Shown here piece after piece: positions 1-4,722 of a DNA stretch of 5,778 bases. This DNA is from Actinomycetes bacterium. GTDB taxonomy: Bacteria; Actinomycetota; Acidimicrobiia; Acidimicrobiales; Acidimicrobiaceae. Where the stretch lies: contig JAJYFX010000139.1 in assembly GCA_021785315.1 (NCBI GenBank), positions 1 through 5,778 of the forward strand, read 5' to 3'. The position numbers and the translations under genes were made by a program. The notes beneath the pieces are model-generated. The model ran no database searches. It was not told where the DNA came from and worked only from the letters and a program-made list of their open reading frames with translations. How positions within the stretch are numbered: the first letter of the stretch is position 1; every line of letters begins with the position of its first letter.

Positions 1-31
1 TCCGATCTATCAGAGCCGCCTCGACTGGACT

Positions 32-51
32 AAAAAACCTCATTCAAAGGT
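32..51 (-). terminator. Weak terminator-like hairpin after tctC
   Basis: Read on the minus strand, ACCT and AGGT form a 4-bp stem around a 7-nt loop, followed by a run of T (six T counting the last stem base). An outer pair GGACT/AGTCC (27-31 with 54-58) can enclose it. The position, about 50 nt past the tctC stop, is right for an operon terminator, but the stem is short and AT-rich, so intrinsic termination here is only a guess. No gene is visible in 1-99. Confidence 0.25.
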
Positions 52-99
52 CGAGTCCTGCCGATGCGAACCTTGCGCCGACCCCCCCCTGCAATGCTT

Positions 100-1194
100 C
101 TATGACGCAGCGGCCACTATCTTTGCAGAATTCGAGTTCGCAGCTTGGACGATCGAGTCAAGCTCGGAACCCGAGCCGTAGCCCAGAACCAAATTCTCCT
201 TTTTAGCTTGCGCCGCAAGTCCTGGATCAGCCAAGGCCTTCTTGAATGCTGCGCGCAAAACCGCAAGCCTGTCGGCTGGAATCCCTGGAGGGCCTGCAAA
301 GTCGTGTCCCATTTCCATCACGCCGTCGAAACTGTTCAAAATACTGGCATTTGCGCTGGAAAGATTGAACTGCTGCTCGATTTGGCTAATGCTGGGCACG
401 CCTGCAAGTGGGCTGAAGGTCTCCTGACGCCACACGTAGAGCGGGTTTACCTTCTTGCTTGTAATCAGAGGCAGCATCGAGGAGTACCCGATTTCGAGAA
501 AGCTTCCGTCACCGCTTAGGAGTCCCACCTTCGCAGCGCTGCTACCCTGGAAGGTGCTGATCTGCCGATAATGGACCTTCAGCATGTTGAACAAAATTCG
601 CTCGCCAACATACGGAGCACCGCCTTGGCCTGCAGCAAGCGCCACGAGCGTCTTGGAACTTCCGGGCCCGTAGGCGGTCACAAGTTGCTTCATCGAAGTC
701 AGCCCTGAAGATGCGAGCGACACCCCAACCTGAGCGGCCGTGTCAGGTCTTCCTATCCAGCTGATCTTCGAAGTGTCGTATTTGAGGCCTTGCACCTTGA
801 GAATTTGGTTCAATACGTCACCAGTCGCATCGGTGTCACCGATCGTGAGCCCATCAGGCTTGGCAGCGTACAGGTCGTTTGTGCCAACCGTGCCACCACC
901 ACCAGTGTCATTGACGATATTGAGCGCAGCTAGGCCGAGGTACTTAATCAAGTATGGCTTCAAGGTGAGCGCCCATTGTTCGTAGCCGCCGGCAGCACCA
1001 AATGGAACTATGAAAGTCATTGTCTTGCCTTTGAAGAACGACGCCGCAGATGCCCCGGTTGTTGTCGTTGCTCCGCTGCTTCCAGAAGTAGTGGAGCTGG
1101 AGCTGGCGGAAGACGAACTGCCGCAAGCAGCGAGTGCCCCGCCGAGCACTCCCGCGACCACGAGAGAACGAACTAACTTTGCTTTTATTTTCAT
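100..1194 (-). CDS. tctC: TctC/Bug-family solute-binding lipoprotein of a tripartite tricarboxylate transporter
   Basis: Extracytoplasmic receptor expected to capture a small organic acid (often a di- or tricarboxylate or aromatic acid; the substrate cannot be read here) and deliver it to the TctA/TctB membrane part. The 364 residues begin with a lipoprotein signal peptide: basic MKIKAK, hydrophobic core 11-20, lipobox L21-A22-A23-C24. A low-complexity Ser/Thr/Gly/Ala tether follows (about 25-52), typical of actinobacterial lipoproteins, then the mature fold. Family marks are the first strand and glycine loop TFIVPFGAAGG (60-70), the segment with GGGGTVGTNDLYAAKPDGLTIG around 98-119, and the late motif GPPGIPADRLAVLRAAFKKAL. 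Many Bug proteins have an Asp just after the glycine loop (GGGTD); here the sequence is GGYEQ. The ATG has purine-rich GGGGGA (7 nt away) and AAGGA just before it. The gene lies 97 bp downstream of tctAB on the same strand, so they probably share an operon. Family assignment is firm; ligand unknown. Confidence 0.93.
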   Translation of the reverse strand: MKIKAKLVRSLVVAGVLGGALAACGSSSSASSSSTTSGSSGATTTTGASAASFFKGKTMTFIVPFGAAGGYEQWALTLKPYLIKYLGLAALNIVNDTGGGGTVGTNDLYAAKPDGLTIGDTDATGDVLNQILKVQGLKYDTSKISWIGRPDTAAQVGVSLASSGLTSMKQLVTAYGPGSSKTLVALAAGQGGAPYVGERILFNMLKVHYRQISTFQGSSAAKVGLLSGDGSFLEIGYSSMLPLITSKKVNPLYVWRQETFSPLAGVPSISQIEQQFNLSSANASILNSFDGVMEMGHDFAGPPGIPADRLAVLRAAFKKALADPGLAAQAKKENLVLGYGSGSELDSIVQAANSNSAKIVAAAS

Positions 1195-1207
1195 ATCCTT
1201 ATCCCCC
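1195..1207 (-). promoter_or_regulatory. Ribosome-binding region of tctC
   Basis: On the minus strand GGGGGA (1207-1202) lies 7 nt before the ATG at 1194, and AAGGA (1200-1196) lies only 1 nt before it. The first has the usual spacing, the second the better sequence. Either supports the ATG at 1194, which is also the start that gives a complete lipoprotein signal peptide. Confidence 0.6.
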
Positions 1208-1253
1208 TGTATAGGTTTTATCTCGATAAATGAATGCCGTTATTCACTGAAGC

Positions 1254-1284
1254 TAAATACCCCTACTCACCTTTCGTCTGTCAA
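1254..1284 (-). promoter_or_regulatory. Possible internal promoter before tctC
   Basis: A perfect -35 hexamer TTGACA (1284-1279, minus) lies in the gap between tctAB and tctC. The matching -10 is poor: TATTTA at 1259-1254 with a 19-bp spacer, or GGTATT with 17 bp. If active it would give the binding protein its own mRNA, which would fit the larger amount of receptor such systems usually need. A small inverted repeat TGAAT/ATTCA (1231-1235, 1242-1246) would lie in its leader. Suggestive only. Confidence 0.3.
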
Positions 1285-1297
1285 GTTTTGCGCAACT

Positions 1298-3433
1298 TCA
1301 GACAATTCCGTGAGGCAACTGGGTCGCCAAAAGCCTCACGAACACCACGTAAATTACGATGTATATGGCCGCCCCAGAGATGACTGCTCTGCGCCAGCTG
1401 CCGCGATCGAGTACCAGGAAGTAGGCCAACACCCCAAGAGGCACCGCGATAAGCAGGCCAATAAGCCAAATCCCCACCAACATCATTACCGTCCAAGCGA
1501 TGATCGCAATTTCCCTCTTGTATTCCCTTCGGTTGCCAGTCACGACATTGGCCACCACCACTTTGCCGGCGTCTCTGCCACCCTCATCTTTCTTCTTGCC
1601 ATGGGTGATTCTCTGGAGTCGCACAATGAAGTTCGACATGAACTGTATGAGTCCGATCACAAACGCCGCGCTGGAGACGATTATTGGGACTGTGCGTGCT
1701 ATAGACGGATAACCGATAGCAGTAGCCCAGTAAATTGCGCTTCCTACAACCCAGACTGCATCTACCGCTAGCTCAAAATAGGAGCCGGGTCTTTTGAAGA
1801 AAGGAGCCGGACGAGCATCGCCAGCTGGATTCCTTGATTCTGCCAGGCTGCCTGAGGCTGAACCAACTGATCCGGCGGCAACCGAAACCAACTCTCGTTG
1901 CTCGTCTTTCTGGATCTTTGACGCTTCGACCGCGGCTCCTTTGCCCCGAAGCTTTTTGAACGCTCGGAATAACGGAGTGCTGAAGATGCTCAGGATAACC
2001 AGTGCAAGAAGAAAGTCAGGAAGAGGTTGTTTCAGGAAATTCCAGCCGGACACCTGTTCTGTCAAAGTTAGGTTGTGCTCGAAAACCGAACCGAGCAAGA
2101 ACCCGATAATGGCAGCTGGCAAAGAATACCCAAGTCTCATCATCACAAGGCCGACTACGCCAATACCTACCAAGATGTCTAGCTGTATGAAGTTTGTAGT
2201 TGCAGCCCACGCACCGACAATTCCCAGAACGATGACGTATGGCGACATTAGCGCGCCGCGAACAGTGGTTATAAGAGCCAAGTGGCGCGCGACAGAGATT
2301 CCTAAGCCGCTAGCAAGAAAGCCCGTGATCAACAGCACCGCGGCAATCAGATATATGACGGGCTCGTGCGTGGAAACCATTGACGGCCCAGGTGCAAGTC
2401 CTAGGATGGTAAAGGCGCTAAGGATAACCGCCGACCCAACTGTGCCCGGTATCCCCAATGCGATAAGCGGGACATACGAAGCTGCTTCTTTTGCAAGGTT
2501 GGAAGCCTCAGGAGCAATGACGCCTTCAGGTATGCCCGTTCCAAACTCGTGCTTGCGCTTAGATGTCGCCCTTGCCTGCGCGTAGGAGACAAAGTTTGCC
2601 GCCACGCCACCAACTCCAGGAATCAAGCCGGCAATGAATCCAACAATGCTCGCTCTGAGCACCTGTACCGGACGGCGCAATACGTCCATGACTCCGGATA
2701 ATACCTTGCCTCCGATTCGCTCTCCAATGACAGTCGGCCCGACCTCAGAGATCGCCCGGTTTGTACCGTAGAGATAAAACATTCGACCGAAAGCGAAAAG
2801 CCCGAGTGCTACCGCGACAATGCTGACCCCATTGTACAAGCTGAGCTGGCCATATCCGAATCTCTGGAGCCCAGTGCTGGGGTCATACCCAACAAAGGAG
2901 ATCATCATTCCCCAAAGTCCGGACAGAATGCCTTTTGTCACCGAAGCCGATTGAAGCTTGCCAATCAAAATGATAGCGAAGGCGGCGAGAAGCATGTAGG
3001 AAGCGGGCTTGAGCACCGTGATGATCGCCCCCATGGCAGGGATCAGTGCAACCAGGCCAATGACTCCGCAGACACCGCCCAGAGCAGTTGCCATTGCCGA
3101 AATGCCCAACGCCTCAGCCGCCCGATTCTTTTGAGACATCGGATAGCCGTCCAAAGTGGTTGCAGCACACTCTGGGGCTCCTGGCGAATTTATAAGAATC
3201 GCGGTTGCCGATCCGCTGAAGTAGATACCTGCGTGCGCGCTGACTATCAGCGCCACACCTTCAGCGACAGGAAGGTGAAATAAAAAAGGCAACAAAAGGG
3301 TGAGCAACACTGCTCCACCCAATCCTGGTATCAATCCAACAAATGCTCCCAGCATTGCCCCGATGAACATTAGGCCAATCACTGAGGGACTGGCCAATAG
3401 AGACAGCCCTGAGGTTAACGCTCCCAAATTCAA
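1298..3433 (-). CDS. tctA: TctA-TctB fusion, membrane component of a tripartite tricarboxylate transporter
   Basis: Cytoplasmic-membrane permease that would take substrate from the TctC lipoprotein and import it with an ion gradient. Residues 1 to about 495 are a full-length TctA, very hydrophobic, with the two-fold internal repeat of the family: GLIPGLGG (33-40) matches GLIPGVGG (269-276), and SGSATAILINSPG (73-85) corresponds to VPLIALGIPGTVGSAV (321-336). A polar, Ala/Ser/Lys/Glu-rich linker follows (about 492-548). Residues 550-705 form a TctB-like domain: helices near 553-573 and 580-602, a charged loop (604-640), helices near 642-672 and 684-703, and a LPHGIV tail like the usual TctB end. 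TctA is normally about 500 residues and TctB a separate protein of about 150-170, so this is a natural fusion, not a misread; the frame is open throughout. The start is TTG at 3433: an in-frame TGA lies directly before it and AAAAGG is 5 nt upstream. The next ATG (residue 22) would cut into the first helix. tctC follows after 97 bp. Confidence 0.93.
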   Translation of the reverse strand: MNLGALTSGLSLLASPSVIGLMFIGAMLGAFVGLIPGLGGAVLLTLLLPFLFHLPVAEGVALIVSAHAGIYFSGSATAILINSPGAPECAATTLDGYPMSQKNRAAEALGISAMATALGGVCGVIGLVALIPAMGAIITVLKPASYMLLAAFAIILIGKLQSASVTKGILSGLWGMMISFVGYDPSTGLQRFGYGQLSLYNGVSIVAVALGLFAFGRMFYLYGTNRAISEVGPTVIGERIGGKVLSGVMDVLRRPVQVLRASIVGFIAGLIPGVGGVAANFVSYAQARATSKRKHEFGTGIPEGVIAPEASNLAKEAASYVPLIALGIPGTVGSAVILSAFTILGLAPGPSMVSTHEPVIYLIAAVLLITGFLASGLGISVARHLALITTVRGALMSPYVIVLGIVGAWAATTNFIQLDILVGIGVVGLVMMRLGYSLPAAIIGFLLGSVFEHNLTLTEQVSGWNFLKQPLPDFLLALVILSIFSTPLFRAFKKLRGKGAAVEASKIQKDEQRELVSVAAGSVGSASGSLAESRNPAGDARPAPFFKRPGSYFELAVDAVWVVGSAIYWATAIGYPSIARTVPIIVSSAAFVIGLIQFMSNFIVRLQRITHGKKKDEGGRDAGKVVVANVVTGNRREYKREIAIIAWTVMMLVGIWLIGLLIAVPLGVLAYFLVLDRGSWRRAVISGAAIYIVIYVVFVRLLATQLPHGIV
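1309..1340 (-). repeat. Perfect 8-bp inverted repeat inside the 3' end of tctAB
   Basis: CGTGAGGC (1309-1316) and GCCTCACG (1333-1340) are perfect reverse complements with a 16-nt loop. In the tctAB mRNA this GC-rich hairpin would end 8 nt before the stop codon. No T-run follows, so it does not look like an intrinsic terminator. It could protect an upstream mRNA end after processing in the tctAB-tctC gap or slow ribosomes near the stop; both are guesses. Confidence 0.5.
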
Positions 3434-3444
3434 TCAAACCTTTT
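3434..3444 (-). promoter_or_regulatory. Ribosome-binding site that fixes the TTG start of tctAB
   Basis: On the minus strand AAAAGG (3444-3439) is followed by TTTGA and then the TTG at 3433, a 5-nt spacing. The TGA directly before the TTG closes the frame upstream, so no longer protein is possible. Together they favour the rare TTG start over an internal ATG. Confidence 0.6.
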
Positions 3445-3473
3445 ACTAAAAACCGCCAAACGACCGAGAATGA

Positions 3474-3503
3474 ACTATAAATCGGATAATGGTATAGCTT
3501 CAA
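3474..3503 (-). promoter_or_regulatory. Candidate sigma-70-type promoter of the tctAB-tctC operon
   Basis: On the minus strand TTGAAG (3503-3498) and TATAGT (3479-3474) are 18 bp apart, matching the consensus at 4 of 6 and 5 of 6 bases. Transcription would begin near 3467, giving a leader of about 34 nt that contains the AAAAGG ribosome-binding site. It is the best-placed promoter for the operon, found by eye only. Confidence 0.45.
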
Positions 3504-3530
3504 CAGGATTTGAGCCGTTACAAGCCATGA

Positions 3531-3543
3531 CAGGTTGAACCTG
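3531..3543. promoter_or_regulatory. Perfect 6-1-6 palindrome upstream of the tct promoter
   Basis: CAGGTT-G-AACCTG is a perfect dyad about 70 bp upstream of the presumed tct start site, a place where an activator could bind. One such short dyad in 500 bp is not far from chance, so the call rests on position. Confidence 0.3.
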
Positions 3544-3622
3544 CTCCTGCCGATCGACAAAATCTCCCACTTTTTAACCCCCGAACCTTTGTCGGCCAGC
3601 TTGAACATCTCACAACTGTACC

Positions 3623-3669
3623 GAACTAAAGTTCATACCTTTATACCACCTTTATTTTCCCGTTGTCGC
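3623..3669 (-). promoter_or_regulatory. Second, distal candidate promoter toward tctAB with a dyad at its start site
   Basis: On the minus strand GCGACA (3669-3664) and TATAAA (3645-3640) are 18 bp apart (4 of 6 and 5 of 6 consensus bases). The predicted start near 3633 falls in the perfect dyad GAACT-AA-AGTTC (3623-3634), the place for a repressor site. Use of this promoter would give a leader of about 200 nt. Either element could be chance. Confidence 0.28.
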
Positions 3670-3681
3670 TAATAACTGATT

Positions 3682-3712
3682 TTCCCCGGATCAAAACGCT
3701 CAAGCTGGGGAA
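3682..3712. repeat. Inverted repeat TTCCCC/GGGGAA
   Basis: TTCCCC (3682-3687) and GGGGAA (3707-3712) pair perfectly across a 19-nt loop. No T-run follows on either strand in a place where a transcript would end. It may be part of the regulatory region; function unknown. Confidence 0.3.
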
Positions 3713-3770
3713 TACGCGTCAGCCAGGCACTCCCACCATCACCCCGATACGCCTAAGTGCCCTGCCAACC

Positions 3771-3806
3771 AGACTGAAAACGCTAGTTTTGCGAGAAGAT
3801 CAGTCT
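3771..3806. repeat. Nested inverted repeat in the divergent intergenic region
   Basis: AGACTGA (3771-3777) and TCAGTCT (3800-3806) are a perfect 7-bp pair. Inside them AAAAC-GCTA-GTTTT (3777-3790) is a second perfect stem with a 4-nt loop. Together they could form one long hairpin with an unpaired stretch on the 3' side. It lies about 65 bp upstream of the presumed -35 of the oxidoreductase gene, so it would be DNA-level or part of an unseen transcript. Confidence 0.4.
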
Positions 3807-3868
3807 CGAATACCCTCTCTGGTTCCCTGAAAGAGCCCCGGTCACCGATGAGACAAACAAAGCGCGCC

Positions 3869-3897
3869 TGCAGCTCGGTTCCTTCGAGCTATATAAT
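3869..3897 (+). promoter_or_regulatory. Candidate promoter of the oxidoreductase gene with a dyad in its spacer
   Basis: A perfect -10 hexamer TATAAT sits at 3892-3897, with a start expected near 3904 and a leader of about 57 nt. No good -35 is seen at the normal distance (TGCAGC at 3869-3874 is poor). The perfect inverted repeat AGCTCG-N7-CGAGCT (3872-3890) fills the space where the spacer and -35 would be. A weak -35 plus a dyad there would fit a regulated promoter that needs an activator, but it is not proof. Confidence 0.4.
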
Positions 3898-3960
3898 CCA
3901 GCGAAATCCATTGCGCTAAACTTAATGAGCAAGCCGCTAGGAAAGTTTTAGGAGTGTCAA

Positions 3961-4371
3961 ATGACCCAATCCACACTTAATCGAAGCGCTAAAGCTATTT
4001 TGGCCGAGCCGGTGTTTGTCCACGTAGCGCTGGTTCGCCCCGATGGAACTCCCCATGTAACGCCGGTTTGGGTTGACATTGACGGAGATAACGTGGTGAT
4101 CAATACCGCGCTGGGTCGTTCCAAAGCAAGAAATATCCACAAAGACTCGACAGTCGCGCTCTCGACATTCGATGCGAAAAATCCTTACCAGGCCATTGCA
4201 TTCCAGGGCAAGGTCATTGAAGTCACAGAGGACGGCGCTGATGCGCACATCGATTTCCTAGCCAAGAAATACCTCGGACTCGATATATACCCAAATAGGC
4301 AGCCGGGGGAACGTCGAATTAAGATCGTCATTCATCCGACCAAAGTCTGGATGCAACCGCGTGATAATTAG
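3961..4371 (+). CDS. PPOX-class, F420-dependent-type oxidoreductase (split-barrel flavin-binding fold)
   Basis: Small soluble enzyme of the pyridoxamine-5'-phosphate-oxidase-like split-barrel superfamily, most like the actinobacterial group that uses the deazaflavin F420 instead of FMN. Members reduce varied substrates; the natural substrate here is unknown. The 136 residues match the family's usual 130-150. Visible family segments are the first strands VHVALVRPDGTPHVTPVWVD (about 20-39), the cofactor-contact stretch NTALGRSKARNIHKD (48-62), the strand VALSTFDAKNPYQAIAFQGKV (64-84), a TEDGADAHIDFLAKKYLG helix (88-105) and a closing strand with IHPTKVWM. The ATG at 3961 has AGGAG at 3950-3954, 6 nt away, a near-ideal ribosome-binding site. 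It appears to be a single-gene unit: the tct genes are divergent and the next gene has its own promoter. No clear terminator follows. The fold is firm; the choice of F420 over FMN rests on family resemblance. Confidence 0.88.
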   Translation: MTQSTLNRSAKAILAEPVFVHVALVRPDGTPHVTPVWVDIDGDNVVINTALGRSKARNIHKDSTVALSTFDAKNPYQAIAFQGKVIEVTEDGADAHIDFLAKKYLGLDIYPNRQPGERRIKIVIHPTKVWMQPRDN

Positions 4372-4569
4372 CTTGGAAGGCATCTCGCTCTGACGTCGGG
4401 AGCTGCCATTCGCCTGACTTTTCCGGTTGAAGATTTGGCTAATGAGTTAATTCCGGGAATCGTCCAGGCGCACAAGGTCGAGGATGCAGATCGAAGCTGC
4501 CGGTAGGTCAAATAACTTCCTCTGGGTGACACAAATCGGCTTGATTCCCTCCAACCCTGATAAACAACA

Positions 4570-4598
4570 TTGACATATTCCCAGCTCAGGCCTATACT
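4570..4598 (+). promoter_or_regulatory. Strong sigma-70-type promoter of the ABC transporter gene
   Basis: TTGACA (4570-4575) and TATACT (4593-4598) are separated by exactly 17 bp, matching the vegetative consensus at 11 of 12 positions. Transcription should begin near 4605, leaving a leader of about 115 nt before the ATG. This is the clearest promoter in the window. Confidence 0.75.
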
Positions 4599-4611
4599 AC
4601 TGCTATCGGCC
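4589..4611. promoter_or_regulatory. Operator-like dyad over the -10 and start site
   Basis: GGCCTATA (4589-4596) and TATCGGCC (4604-4611) match as an inverted repeat at 7 of 8 positions with a 7-bp centre. It covers the TATACT hexamer and the expected +1, where a bound repressor would block initiation. Transporter genes of this type are often controlled by TetR- or MarR-family repressors; which protein might bind here is unknown. Confidence 0.4.
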
Positions 4612-4627
4612 ACAGATGAGGCATGAA

Positions 4628-4678
4628 GTCCTGAAATCAGTCCCAGGTCTAAACCCTGTAAATTGCGGCGCTCAGGAC
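4628..4678 (+). promoter_or_regulatory. Foldable 5' leader of the ABC gene
   Basis: Within the predicted leader GTCCTGA (4628-4634) pairs perfectly with TCAGGAC (4672-4678). Inside, CAGG (4644-4647) pairs with CCTG (4655-4658) around a 7-nt loop. CTGA-AA-TCAG (4631-4640) and CCTG/CAGG (4630-4633 with 4644-4647) offer competing pairings. This could be a regulatory leader or mRNA-stabilising structure; I do not recognise a known riboswitch. Confidence 0.35.
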
Positions 4679-4722
4679 CATAGGCAATATTAAAGCTCGA
4701 TTAGTTTGCGCGGAGATGAATG

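Larger units (their letters stand above)
3434..3960. other. Divergent intergenic region, no gene seen
   Basis: These 527 bp separate tctAB (leftward) from the oxidoreductase gene (rightward). A leftward reading frame starting at 3608 runs into the tctAB start region in another frame and has no family features, so I do not call it. The region holds candidate promoters in both directions and perfect inverted repeats at 3531-3543, 3623-3634, 3682-3712, 3771-3806 and 3872-3890, which suggests a regulatory region rather than a decayed gene. No regulator gene is present in the window. Confidence 0.6.
4372..4719. other. Intergenic region between the oxidoreductase and ABC genes
   Basis: These 348 bp contain no gene I can support. 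The first part (4372-4505) stays open in the same frame as the oxidoreductase stop for 44 codons but has no ATG or GTG start and no recognisable domain. It also holds a small palindrome ATTCC-G-GGAAT (4450-4460). The second part (4570 onward) is the promoter and leader of the ABC gene, listed separately. No T-rich hairpin marks the end of the upstream gene. Confidence 0.55.

Noticed and set aside
82..89. Run of eight C after the tctC stop
   Set aside because: Such tracts can slip, but it lies outside any gene or promoter I can see, so a phase-variation role has no support.
379..391. 13-base word GATTTGGCTAATG repeated exactly at 4432-4444
   Set aside because: One such match is about what chance gives in a window this size, and the flanks do not align, so it is not a repeat element.
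1010..1771. 253-codon open frame on the plus strand
   Set aside because: It runs antisense across tctC, the gap and tctAB, has no recognisable domain, and both minus-strand genes have clear family motifs.
1794..2585. 263-codon open frame on the plus strand
   Set aside because: It is fully antisense to the TctA part and reads as low-complexity basic sequence with no family signature.
3261..3608. 115-codon minus-strand frame starting in the intergenic region
   Set aside because: It overlaps the first 170 bases of tctAB in another frame and shows no domain or credible ribosome-binding site.
4372..4506. 44 open codons in frame after the oxidoreductase stop
   Set aside because: The oxidoreductase is already full length for its family, and the stretch lacks a normal start codon, so neither readthrough nor a separate gene can be supported.
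4368..4613. 81-codon minus-strand frame
   Set aside because: It starts next to the ABC promoter and covers the intergenic region without any recognisable sequence feature.
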